Below, piece by piece: positions 26,141-34,427 of a DNA stretch of 64,000 nt. Made by a program: the position numbers and the translations under genes. Source of the stretch: CAYWXV01 sp964462535. Lineage in GTDB: Bacteria > Bacteroidota > Ignavibacteria > OLB7. The notes under the pieces were generated by a model. That model saw nothing but the letters and a program-made list of their open reading frames with translations. It was not told where the DNA came from and searched no databases. Position 1 is the stretch's first letter; every line of letters begins with the position of its first letter. The stretch is taken from assembly GCA_964462535.1 (NCBI GenBank), contig CAYWXV010000006.1, positions 47,234 through 111,233 of the forward strand, given 5' to 3'.

Positions 26141-28339
26141 GTGTCGAATTCACGATCGTTCAAGCGAACGCTGGTGACCAGCGCGCTCCCGTACGCAAAC
26201 GGATACATCCACCTCGGTCATCTGGCCGGTGCCTATCTCCCAGCCGACATGTACACGCGATTCCTTCGCGCATGCGGCGAGGAGGTTATTCATGTCTCTG
26301 GCTCAGATGAGCATGGCGTCGCGATCGTGATTTCGGCCGAGCAGGAGAAGACCACGCCGCAGGCGATCGTCGACAAATACCACCCCGCCAATGAGGAGGC
26401 ATTCCGGAGGATTGGGATCGACTTTGACATCTACGGCCGCACCACCTGGCCGGAGCACCACGAGACCTCCAAGGAGTTCTTCAAGACACTTCACAATCAA
26501 GGATATCTCACCGTTAAGGAAGAAGAACAATTCTTCGATCCAGATGCGGGGATTTTCCTCCCTGACAGGTTTGTTGAAGGTATCTGTCCCAATTGTGGGT
26601 ACGAAGGAGCGCGTGGGGATCAGTGTGACAATTGCTCGACCACATACAATCAAACCGCACTGAAGGATCCCATAAGCAAGCTCAGTGGGAAAACGCCCAT
26701 CCTGAAGACTACCAGCCACTTCTATTTCGATCTGGGACGATTCCAGTCCCGTCTTGAATCGTACGTCGAAGCACACTCGCGCGACTGGCGTGACAATGTG
26801 CTGCAGCAGTCACGAAGCTGGCTGAAAATGGGCTTGGGGGAGAGAGCGATCACCCGGGATTTGAACTGGGGCATCGACGTTCCACTTGAGGGATTCAATG
26901 GGAAGAAGCTGTACGTGTGGTTCGATGCTCCCTTCGGGTACATCACGAATACAAGGGTGTTGACGGCCCGCCAGGGTAATCCCGACGGGTGGAAGAGATG
27001 GTGGTGCGATCCGGAATCGCGATACGTCGCATTTATCGGCAAGGACAACATTGTTTTCCACACGATCATGTTTCCTGCGACGTTGATGGGGTACAACGAC
27101 GCTGGCAACGCCGATACGTACGTCATTCCTGATAACGTTCCTGCCTGTGAATTTCTCAATCTGGAAGGACAGAAATTTTCCAAGTCCAAGAATTGGGGAA
27201 TTGATCTTCGGGACTACGTGGAATTGTTCCCTCCAGATCTTCTTCGGTACACACTGGCTGCGAATCTCCCGGAAAACAAGGACGCCGATTTCACCTGGAA
27301 GGAATTTCAGGCGCGCGTAAACAACGAGCTTGCGGATATTCTCGGGAACTTCGTCAATCGCACGATGCAGTTTGCCTCGCGCTATTTTGACGGCGTTGCC
27401 CCCTTCCTGATACCAGACGAAGGGAAGGAGGAGAGCCTCCGTGCGCTGGTCGCCGCCGATCTCCAAAGACTCTGTCAGGAGGAAGGGGGAAATGACGAGA
27501 TACTTGCGGAACTCACGCCAAAGTATCTGAAGTACTTCACTCGCGAGGATCTCACGATTCTGGTCGAGCTCTTCCGTGCACCCCGTCGCATTGGAGATCT
27601 CTATCGGCGCTTTCGATTTCGCGACGCTGTGCTGGAGACGATGAATGTGGCGCGTTCGGCCAACAAGTATTTCAATGATGCTCAACCGTGGAAGACCAGG
27701 ACGGAGGCTCCAGACCGGTGTGCGACCACGATTTGCCTTTGCCTGCAGACAGTTCGCACCCTTGCGGTGCTGTTCCAGCCTATAACCCCCTTTACGTCAG
27801 AGGCCATCCACCGCATGCTGGCAATAGAGCAGTCCGATGCTGGCTGGGAGTCAGCGTCCGATTTGCTGATTCCGGCCGGCCATCATCTAGGTGAGGCTTC
27901 GATTCTCTTCACGAAAATTGACGACGAGACGGTGGCCCGCGAGGTCGCAAAGCTCGGCGCGGTCCCTGCGGGAGCCGGAGACGCCACTCCCATCGAGGTC
28001 GACATCAAACCCGAAATCACCATCGACGATGTGATGAAGCTCGATCTCCGCGTGGCGACGATTCTGGAGGCAGAGCGCGTCAAGAAATCGGAGAAGCTCG
28101 TGCGACTTCGGATCCGCGTTGGGAACCTTGAACGGCAGATTGTCGCGGGAATAGGAAAGGTCTACCAGCCTGACGATCTTGTTGGCGCCCGAATCGTCGT
28201 TGTGGCCAACCTCAAGCCAGCGAAGCTGATGGGCGTCGAATCGCAAGGCATGTTGCTGGCAGCAAACTATCCCGACGGCGATCTTCTCCTGATCACGACC
28301 ATGAGCTCAACCGCGAGAGACGGTGGGGAAGTCCGTTGA
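26141..28339 (+). CDS. metG: methionyl-tRNA synthetase
   Basis: 732 aa from a GTG start at 26141. Class I synthetase: the HIGH motif is HLGH (YIHLGHLAGAY), and the KMSKS loop is KFSKS (GQKFSKSKNWGID). The CP domain has a zinc knuckle (CPNCG and CDNC) and the anticodon-binding helical domain follows. The last 110 residues are the EMAP/Trbp111-type tRNA-binding OB fold (KLDLRVATILEAERVKKSEKL split across two strands), which dimerises the long MetG type. It charges initiator and elongator tRNA-Met. Downstream of the CBS protein and upstream of aspartokinase. Confidence 0.96.
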   Translation: MSNSRSFKRTLVTSALPYANGYIHLGHLAGAYLPADMYTRFLRACGEEVIHVSGSDEHGVAIVISAEQEKTTPQAIVDKYHPANEEAFRRIGIDFDIYGRTTWPEHHETSKEFFKTLHNQGYLTVKEEEQFFDPDAGIFLPDRFVEGICPNCGYEGARGDQCDNCSTTYNQTALKDPISKLSGKTPILKTTSHFYFDLGRFQSRLESYVEAHSRDWRDNVLQQSRSWLKMGLGERAITRDLNWGIDVPLEGFNGKKLYVWFDAPFGYITNTRVLTARQGNPDGWKRWWCDPESRYVAFIGKDNIVFHTIMFPATLMGYNDAGNADTYVIPDNVPACEFLNLEGQKFSKSKNWGIDLRDYVELFPPDLLRYTLAANLPENKDADFTWKEFQARVNNELADILGNFVNRTMQFASRYFDGVAPFLIPDEGKEESLRALVAADLQRLCQEEGGNDEILAELTPKYLKYFTREDLTILVELFRAPRRIGDLYRRFRFRDAVLETMNVARSANKYFNDAQPWKTRTEAPDRCATTICLCLQTVRTLAVLFQPITPFTSEAIHRMLAIEQSDAGWESASDLLIPAGHHLGEASILFTKIDDETVAREVAKLGAVPAGAGDATPIEVDIKPEITIDDVMKLDLRVATILEAERVKKSEKLVRLRIRVGNLERQIVAGIGKVYQPDDLVGARIVVVANLKPAKLMGVESQGMLLAANYPDGDLLLITTMSSTARDGGEVR

Positions 28340-28569
28340 ATCGTCCTGCAGCCCATATTCTCCGACTCGTCGTGGCTGAGTCCTCGCCACTTCGGACGTT
28401 TTCCGCCGCCGTCGTTCGCCAGCTCCTTGGCTATTACGGCGACTGGCGCCGATCGCGCGATCTCCTGTGCGATTCGGACGAAGTCCCGCGTGTTGCAGAC
28501 TCTCGGCGTGATCGCGACGTCGTGGGGAGTCACGCCATCCGCACACCCCGTCATTACTACGCTCGATGA
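28336..28569 (+). CDS. possible small gene between metG and aspartokinase
   Basis: A 77-codon frame fits exactly into the 226-bp gap. Its TTG start overlaps the metG stop and its TGA overlaps the aspartokinase ATG (ATGA), an arrangement typical of coupled operon genes. However, the translation is very Arg-rich and has no recognisable pattern, and a minus-strand frame across the same DNA looks equally protein-like. I would treat it as unproven. Confidence 0.22.
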   Translation: MNRPAAHILRLVVAESSPLRTFSAAVVRQLLGYYGDWRRSRDLLCDSDEVPRVADSRRDRDVVGSHAIRTPRHYYAR

Positions 28570-29888
28570 TCGTCGCCAAGTTCGGAGGTGCACTCCTGAG
28601 CGATGCGGTCGGTCTTCAAAACGTCACTGACCGCATCGCGCGTACCGATGGCCCACTCGTCGTTGTGGTCTCCGCCTTCCGTGGTATCACCAACCGTCTT
28701 GAGAGAATCGCATTCGACGGGATCACCGACCCGCAGTCCGCCCGGCGTGAGCTCGCGAGCATTGTTGCGTACCACGACGACATCGCCACCACCGTGCTCG
28801 GCCACGGCGCAGATGTTTGGAGGTCTGGCGTCGCACCTGTCGTCACGCGGTTGAATGAGGTGATCGGAGGGCTCGAAATTGTCCGCGAACTCTCCGGACG
28901 GACTTTGGATCTTATTGTCAGTGCAGGAGAGCGCCTGTCATCGTCGCTGGTTACTGCCGCCCTGAGACAGCAGGGCGTTGCTGTTGAGTATCTCAGCGCG
29001 CTCGATCTCATCATCACCGACAACACGCATCGATTTGCCCGCCCGGATCTGGCGCTTACACGCGAGCGGGTTGACGCGAAGCTGCGTCCGCTTGTTCAGG
29101 GGGTCGGCGTCGTTGTGACCGAGGGATACATTGCCCGCGGCACGTCAGGACAGGCAACGACGATGGGTCGGGAATCGTCCGACTATTCCGCGACAATGCT
29201 CGCCGAGCTTCTGGGAGCCGACAGAGTCCACATCTATGCCGGCGTTCCGGGAATCATGACTGCCGACCCCGCGGTTGTCCCCGATGCCCGCGTCATCGAT
29301 AGAATGAGCTATTCCGCTGCGCATGTTCTCGCAGAGCTGGGAGCGAAGATCCTGCATCCCCGCACGGTAATCCCGGTCGAGCGTGCCGGCATCCCACTCG
29401 TCATTTCCTCGCTTGATTCATCGGGGACGACCATTGGTCCTTTCGGCGGCGACTTCCCGTCCGTGGCGTTGATGGCTGACGGGGAGCGCGTCCAATTGGA
29501 GCTTGAGACGGCCAGCGTGGCTGTGGAGCCGTTTGTCCGCGCGGTCGGAGCAATTGCTCCGATTGTGTGGCATACACGATTCCGCCGGCGCGTGCAGATC
29601 GTAACGGCGGGTCCCGTCGATTCCGAGAGACTTCCGCTCACGCTTCTCAACGAAGAGCCATTGTCCGTCGAAAGGCGTTCGGTTGCTGTCGTCTCGGTGG
29701 TGCGAGAGGGGGGTATAGAGCGGGGCTTTCTCACCGGCCTCCTCGGTGTACTCGAGGGGTTCACGCTGCTCGGTGTGCAGGGGGGTGTCGATTCAAGGGC
29801 GATCAGCTTCATCGTCGAGCGTATGGACGCTGTCGATGTCACACGTGACCTCCATCGATGGGTAATGGGGGGAGCCCATGCGTCGTGA
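28566..29888 (+). CDS. aspartokinase
   Basis: 440 aa. An amino-acid-kinase domain (1-280) with the N-terminal phosphate loop KFGGAL (the usual KFGGTSV altered), SAGERLSSSLV, and the diagnostic TEGYIARGTSGQATTMGRES split around the aspartate-binding Gly-rich turn. The C-terminal 150 residues should be paired ACT regulatory domains that sense lysine or threonine; they are present by position but divergent. It phosphorylates aspartate, the first step toward lysine, threonine, methionine and diaminopimelate. The final 11 nt overlap the start of the next gene, so the two are translationally coupled, although that gene encodes an outer-membrane-type protein. Confidence 0.9.
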   Translation: MIVAKFGGALLSDAVGLQNVTDRIARTDGPLVVVVSAFRGITNRLERIAFDGITDPQSARRELASIVAYHDDIATTVLGHGADVWRSGVAPVVTRLNEVIGGLEIVRELSGRTLDLIVSAGERLSSSLVTAALRQQGVAVEYLSALDLIITDNTHRFARPDLALTRERVDAKLRPLVQGVGVVVTEGYIARGTSGQATTMGRESSDYSATMLAELLGADRVHIYAGVPGIMTADPAVVPDARVIDRMSYSAAHVLAELGAKILHPRTVIPVERAGIPLVISSLDSSGTTIGPFGGDFPSVALMADGERVQLELETASVAVEPFVRAVGAIAPIVWHTRFRRRVQIVTAGPVDSERLPLTLLNEEPLSVERRSVAVVSVVREGGIERGFLTGLLGVLEGFTLLGVQGGVDSRAISFIVERMDAVDVTRDLHRWVMGGAHAS

Positions 29889-31791
29889 GTGTGCCTTCAT
29901 CTGTTTCATGGTTGTCACGGCAACGGCTGTGGGACAGGTCCCTGTGATCCCGGACTCGCTGATACGCCAGGGAGTGGTCATCCGAACCGACAGATTCGAG
30001 GGAACGCACACAACATCGCTGGGAATAGACTTCAGCCACGACGGTGACACCTATGCGGCCAGAGGGCGAGCGCTGTTATCATCTACCACCACGTTTCTTG
30101 GTTCATCGTCGACACGAGATGGCATGGACGCCGTCCTCGACATCGAGTATCAGGGCCCGCGTGCGTTTCGGCTCTTCGTGCTCAGCGAGGGGACGCTGGC
30201 CAACGATGTGCGAGCCGATGTCGCGATACCCGGATTCGAGAAGACGGCATCAGGGCTCGTGGCCCTGGGTGCAAGACTGTATGACGATGAGGGTGGGCGA
30301 ATAGGAGTTGCGATTGGAGGCGCGTACAATCGGCAGTTGAATGTCGAGGATCGCGGATTGGCCCTGTACACCGAAGTGGTTGGGAGGCGGTCATTCGAGG
30401 ACTACGATCTTACCATCGACGGTCAGTACAGAACATCGAGTGTTGATCCCCGCCTCAACAGCAATGGGTATGGGCAGCTCCATGTCGCCCGGATGTTTGA
30501 AGAAGGGGGTTCGGCAACACTCGATATCCACTACGACCTTGCCAACTCCGATCTCTACATCGCCCGGAGCATTGATGAGATCCTCCAGCTTGGGGGGACG
30601 ACGTTCAGTGGGCTGCGACAACGTTCAGAAAGAAAGATGCGCTCGTCGGCCACGCTGGCGTACCCCATTGACCCAACGTTTTCGATTGACTTCTCGCTTG
30701 GACTGTCGACGTATGGAGTCGGGCAACAGCAGGTCATCGAAGTCCAGCCACCGTCGAGCTCCGATCCCGATCCCTTCCGATTCGACAGAGACGAGCTAGG
30801 CATTTCCATGAGCGCATCGGCCAATTGGGACCCAGGCGAGATGAGGATGTCGGGTCGTTTTGAGTACTGGACGAGCGAGGAGAGGAACACGGTCCAGTCG
30901 ATACTACCGGTAAGTGCGAGCGAGCTGGATCGACAGCGTTCGAGCTCGGCACAGAACGATTACGCGGCGCAGCAGGTGCGACTGGTCGGTGATCTGCAGA
31001 CCTTCATTGGGGGCCGCGACACGGTGTCGCTAGGGGGTTCTGTCGGCATCTATCGGTACGACACGCCGAGTCCGGTCAACGCCTTTGATCGCGACGAACA
31101 GTCGATACACGCGGAGGCTCGGTGGGACAGATCGTTTAGCGAGCTTCTCCGATTGAACGTAGTGGCGCAGGCGTTTCTGACGCATCTGGTCTATCTGTTC
31201 GGGGAGAACAGCAATGACAACAACTGGAACAGGATCTTCCGCTTTTCGCCGACGGTTGTTTATAGCGGCGAGGGGTTCAGGAACAATCTGGTGACAGAGT
31301 TGGCGGCGAATTACACGGAGTACGATTTTCAGGACCGCTCCCAGACCGTGCGCGGTCGCTCATTCCGCGAAATGCGCATCCTTGACTCGATGGCGATCGG
31401 TCTGACCACGCGCACCCACTTGAGAGTGGCGGGAGAATTGAGGATCGCAGAGCGGGGGAGCTTCAACTGGGAGCGATTCGTGGAGAGTCCTCTGGAACGA
31501 ACGAGAACCGAGGGAATGGAGTCGGAAATGTTTGTCATTCTTGATGGCGGCCTTCAGGCCGGTGCTGGAGGGCGTCTTGCGCGAGTGAAGATCTTCAGGA
31601 CGGGACCGGGCAGTATCGATCTGCAGCCCTTTAGCGACAGGACGTCCGTTGGGCCGACAGCAAGAATCGAGTTCCGTCCCTCTTCCGCAACGGAGGTGGT
31701 TCTATCGGGGTGGTGGGAGCATCGTTTTGACGACAGCAGGCTTGCCGCTCGCCTCCCCTGGTTGAATCTCTCCGCCCGGTGGCACTATTGA
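29878..31791 (+). CDS. exported outer-membrane beta-barrel protein
   Basis: 637 aa. A short signal peptide (MRRECAFICFMVVTATAVGQ) precedes a long series of amphipathic strands with many Arg, Asp and Tyr (e.g. ALYTEVVGRRSFEDYDLTI, SIDFSLGLSTYGVG). It ends LNLSARWHY with a terminal aromatic residue, as expected for outer-membrane barrels. It lacks an obvious TonB box or plug, so TonB dependence is unlikely. Overlap with aspartokinase suggests cotranscription. No family recognised. Confidence 0.7.
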   Translation: MRRECAFICFMVVTATAVGQVPVIPDSLIRQGVVIRTDRFEGTHTTSLGIDFSHDGDTYAARGRALLSSTTTFLGSSSTRDGMDAVLDIEYQGPRAFRLFVLSEGTLANDVRADVAIPGFEKTASGLVALGARLYDDEGGRIGVAIGGAYNRQLNVEDRGLALYTEVVGRRSFEDYDLTIDGQYRTSSVDPRLNSNGYGQLHVARMFEEGGSATLDIHYDLANSDLYIARSIDEILQLGGTTFSGLRQRSERKMRSSATLAYPIDPTFSIDFSLGLSTYGVGQQQVIEVQPPSSSDPDPFRFDRDELGISMSASANWDPGEMRMSGRFEYWTSEERNTVQSILPVSASELDRQRSSSAQNDYAAQQVRLVGDLQTFIGGRDTVSLGGSVGIYRYDTPSPVNAFDRDEQSIHAEARWDRSFSELLRLNVVAQAFLTHLVYLFGENSNDNNWNRIFRFSPTVVYSGEGFRNNLVTELAANYTEYDFQDRSQTVRGRSFREMRILDSMAIGLTTRTHLRVAGELRIAERGSFNWERFVESPLERTRTEGMESEMFVILDGGLQAGAGGRLARVKIFRTGPGSIDLQPFSDRTSVGPTARIEFRPSSATEVVLSGWWEHRFDDSRLAARLPWLNLSARWHY

Positions 31792-31830
31792 GCGAGATAC
31801 CAAACACAGAACCTTTGTTACCTTGATCAT

Positions 31831-32250
31831 GTGAATCAGATCCTCCTCCAGCGCGAGTTCACCAGCGATCGAGATGAGCTTCGCGCAATCCCCAAACTGC
31901 TGGAAGACGTCCGCGACCGCTGTCCGCTTGACGACGCACAGTTCTTCAATCTCGTCATTGCCTTGACCGAGGCGGTGAACAATGCGATCGTCCATGGCAA
32001 CGCAAGCGATCCCTCCCTGCTTGTCCGCTACTCTGTCGCATGTCGAGACGACGGTGTGTTCTGTGTCATCGAGGATCAGGGGGAGGGTTTCGAACTGGAT
32101 GAGGTTGCCGACCCCACCGATCCCGTCAACATCCTCAGCGACGGCGGGCGAGGGATCTTCCTGATTCGGTCGCTGATGCGCGAGTTCCAGATCACTCGAT
32201 TCGATGGGGGAACGCGCATCTCGTTCGTCTGCCCCAAGATCGCCACGTAG
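31831..32250 (+). CDS. RsbW-like ATP-binding protein (anti-sigma-factor kinase type)
   Basis: 139 aa from a GTG. HATPase_c fold: ALTEAVNNAIVHGN (N-box with ATP-contacting Asn), EDQGEGF (G1 box) and GGRGIFLIRSL (G2 box). Single-domain proteins like this usually act as serine kinases that bind a sigma factor or phosphorylate an anti-anti-sigma partner (RsbW/SpoIIAB type). No STAS-domain anti-anti-sigma gene or PP2C phosphatase lies nearby, so its partner must be elsewhere. It is followed by a GT-C gene starting 14 bp after its stop. Confidence 0.88.
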   Translation: MNQILLQREFTSDRDELRAIPKLLEDVRDRCPLDDAQFFNLVIALTEAVNNAIVHGNASDPSLLVRYSVACRDDGVFCVIEDQGEGFELDEVADPTDPVNILSDGGRGIFLIRSLMREFQITRFDGGTRISFVCPKIAT

Positions 32251-32264
32251 CTCACGGCGCGCGC

Positions 32265-33611
32265 GTGCCATTCGTCCTTCTTCTCCTCCTTCTCCCTATC
32301 CCGTGGATCGGACTCCCCGGGGCTGCCGCCATCGGTGTCCACATTGTCCTGTCGCTGGCATCCACCGTTGTTCTCTATGTCGTTGCCAGTCGGTGGCGAA
32401 GGCGTGGCGTAGAGCTGACGTTCCGTCGCATCGTAGCGTGGGCGGTGGTTCTCCGCATAGCGCTCCTACCCATGCTCCCGTCGCTCTCGGACGACGCGTG
32501 GCGGTACCTGTGGGATGGGCGTCTGATAGATAGCGGCGTCAATCCCTATCGGCACGTCCCCGCGGACAGTTCGCTTCGCCGCCTGCATGACGACCTCTAT
32601 CAGCGGCAGGGATATCCAACCACCCATACCATCTACCCTCCCGGTGCTCAACTCCTGTTCGCGGCGGCGATGTCGCCGTCGGTCGCGTTTGATTTGAGGC
32701 CGGTAGTCGGATTCTACCTCTACAAGATCCTCTTGCTGGGGTTCGAGGTGGTGGCAATTGCGATGCTCCTCACGTTCCGCAAACAGAACGGACGTTCACT
32801 GACGCCAGCGGTTCTGTACGCGTGGCATCCATTACCCATCATTGAACTCGCCGGGCAGGGGCATACGGACGCTCTCTGGGTTGCGAGCATCGGCCTTGCC
32901 TTGGTTGCCTTTGCTCGGTCCGGATGGGGGAGGGGACTCCCCTGGCTTGCACTCGGTGTCGTATTCCGCGTCTACCCTGCGGCGCTGATTCCACTCTGGG
33001 CGCCGTTCGTCGGGTGGCGGCAGTGGCTGCGAGGACTCCTCATGTCAATCCCGTTTCTGTTGCCGCTGGCGATCTTTCTCGATCCTGTGTCGCGCGAGAC
33101 CTTCACGACCGTCCTGCTCCGATTCACGAACTACTATGAATTCAACGGGGGTGCCTATTACGGTGTGAAGTGGATCGTGGACGCGGTCGGTCTACATCCG
33201 TCGAATGTGATCGCCGGCGGAATATGTACTGCCGTCCTGGTTGTCCTCCATCTGTGGGTCTTCTTGCGATGGCGGAAGGGGGGGACGGCGTTAGACCTGG
33301 CCGTGGGCGTTCTGGCACTCCTTACAGTTCAGGTCGCCCTGGGTGCCAAGGCCCACGTCTGGTACTTCGCCGCGCCGCTCTATGTATCCGCGATGCTCGA
33401 CGAAGGGAGATTGCGACGTGGGTGGCTCTGGCTGACTCTCTTTGCCCCATTGACGTACAGCTACATGCTTGCAGAACCCCAGGCCGAGCAGATGTGGGTA
33501 GTAGCGGTGGAATGGGTGGTGGCTTCAGCTCTCTGGCTTGGAATCTGGAAGAGGCAAAAGCGAATCGGGGGCGACACGCAAATGCGCGTCACCCCCGTGT
33601 CTCATCGTTAA
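32265..33611 (+). CDS. GT-C type polyprenol-phosphate-dependent glycosyltransferase
   Basis: 448 aa, GTG start. About 11 hydrophobic segments along the length. After helix 2 comes the acidic loop typical of GT-C transferases, SDDAWRYLWDGRL, with SGVNPY, and YPPGAQLL later; this resembles the GT87/DUF2029 mannosyl- and arabinosyltransferases. It probably moves a sugar from polyprenyl phosphate to a cell-envelope acceptor on the outer face of the inner membrane. It follows the RsbW-like gene by 14 bp. A hairpin (33567-33596) overlaps its 3' end. The donor sugar is unknown. Confidence 0.8.
   Translation: MPFVLLLLLLPIPWIGLPGAAAIGVHIVLSLASTVVLYVVASRWRRRGVELTFRRIVAWAVVLRIALLPMLPSLSDDAWRYLWDGRLIDSGVNPYRHVPADSSLRRLHDDLYQRQGYPTTHTIYPPGAQLLFAAAMSPSVAFDLRPVVGFYLYKILLLGFEVVAIAMLLTFRKQNGRSLTPAVLYAWHPLPIIELAGQGHTDALWVASIGLALVAFARSGWGRGLPWLALGVVFRVYPAALIPLWAPFVGWRQWLRGLLMSIPFLLPLAIFLDPVSRETFTTVLLRFTNYYEFNGGAYYGVKWIVDAVGLHPSNVIAGGICTAVLVVLHLWVFLRWRKGGTALDLAVGVLALLTVQVALGAKAHVWYFAAPLYVSAMLDEGRLRRGWLWLTLFAPLTYSYMLAEPQAEQMWVVAVEWVVASALWLGIWKRQKRIGGDTQMRVTPVSHR
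33567..33596 (+). terminator. hairpin overlapping the 3' end of the GT-C gene
   Basis: GGGGG/CCCCC plus GAC/GTC and CGC/GCG segments with two mismatches around an AAAT loop, ending 15 bp before the stop codon. No U-run follows. It resembles the stem at 19936-19969 in overlapping coding sequence. Confidence 0.4.
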
Positions 33612-33643
33612 TCGCGGTGCCTGAACCGTGCCCCGCCGAAGTG

Positions 33644-34081
33644 CTATCTGCGCCCCTTTGCTTCGGTCGACGAGGGCTCGCTCGTGGTTTCGCGGCGACC
33701 TGACGCGCTTGTCGACGTTGCCCCACCGTCGCGCCGATCGGTTGCACTCGTGGACGATGCGCCTCCATCGCGGTGGCTGCCCGCGCTCGTTGACGAAGCC
33801 GTTCCAGTAGACTTGGCGGCCGGCGCCTTCTTGTCCGCCGTCGCGTCGTGCTTCTCTGTTCCGGCGGCCGAGTCGGATGGCATCGCCGAACTGCTCGCGC
33901 TCGTGTCCGTCGTGGCGGCGGTATCAGCGGCCGGAGGCGCCGTCGGGGTCGTATCCTTCATCATCGACGATGTGTCGGTCGTCATGGTCGAATCTGCGGC
34001 CGGTTCTTCGGCTTCCTTCTTGCAGGCGCCGAGTCCGACGGCCGCCACGGCACCAAGAACGATCAGATGCTTCAGAGTCAT
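33644..34081 (-). CDS. low-complexity lipoprotein
   Basis: 145 aa. Signal peptide with lipobox LGAC (MTLKHLIVLGAVAAVGLGAC), then KKEAEEP. The mature chain is Ala/Thr/Ser/Asp-rich and disordered (AADSTMTTDTSS, PAADTAATTDTS). The C-terminal part has a decaying repeat: SHRDGGASSTSA, DRRDGGATSTSA, GRRETTSEPSS. It is probably a lipid-anchored flexible spacer or charged coat. An AAAGGGACAG purine stretch lies before the start. Convergent with the GT-C gene; no function assigned. Confidence 0.7.
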   Translation of the reverse strand: MTLKHLIVLGAVAAVGLGACKKEAEEPAADSTMTTDTSSMMKDTTPTAPPAADTAATTDTSASSSAMPSDSAAGTEKHDATADKKAPAAKSTGTASSTSAGSHRDGGASSTSATDRRDGGATSTSASGRRETTSEPSSTEAKGRR

Positions 34082-34195
34082 GGTTGTTCTGTCCCTTTTG
34101 GGAGGATGATTATTGAAAGATCAGGAGGATGCGAATATCGGAACCGTTGGAGGAACTCTCTGTAACCGTCGTGCCCCGCTGTTCGGGAAAAAACG

Positions 34196-34228
34196 TTTGT
34201 TGTTGGTCCCGGGAGCGGCCTATATTTG
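34196..34228 (+). promoter_or_regulatory. Bacteroidota-type promoter of tRNA-Val
   Basis: TTTG (34196-34199), 21-nt spacer, TATATTTG (34221-34228), both elements exact. The start site near 34235 gives about 60 nt of 5' leader before the tRNA. Confidence 0.75.
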
Positions 34229-34293
34229 CCTCATCATCTGCCGCGAGTTCGACGCTCTGGAAACGAATCTTCGTCAACGTGGCAGTTGCTTCC

Positions 34294-34367
34294 GGGGTTA
34301 TGGCACAGTTGGTTAGCGCGCATCCTTGACATGGATGAGGTCGTAGGTTCGAATCCTACTAACCCCA
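34294..34367 (+). tRNA. tRNA-Val (anticodon GAC)
   Basis: A 74-nt cloverleaf: 7-bp acceptor GGGGTTA/TAACCCC, D arm with AGTTGGTTA loop (one A-C mismatch in the stem), anticodon stem CATCC/GGATG with loop TTGACAT giving anticodon GAC, 5-nt variable loop, T arm GTAGG-TTCGAAT-CCTAC, and discriminator A at 34367. No encoded CCA. A perfect terminator follows 15 nt later. Confidence 0.97.
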
Positions 34368-34381
34368 CGGGCGATACACGT

Positions 34382-34414
34382 AAGGCCCCGCACGGTGTTA
34401 CCGTGCGGGGCCTT
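34382..34414. terminator. strong bidirectional terminator
   Basis: Perfect 14-bp stem AAGGCCCCGCACGG/CCGTGCGGGGCCTT around loop TGTTA. It ends the tRNA-Val transcript on the plus strand and the converging tricorn-type transcript on the minus strand. Confidence 0.9.
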
Positions 34415-34427
34415 CTCGTTGGGGCCA

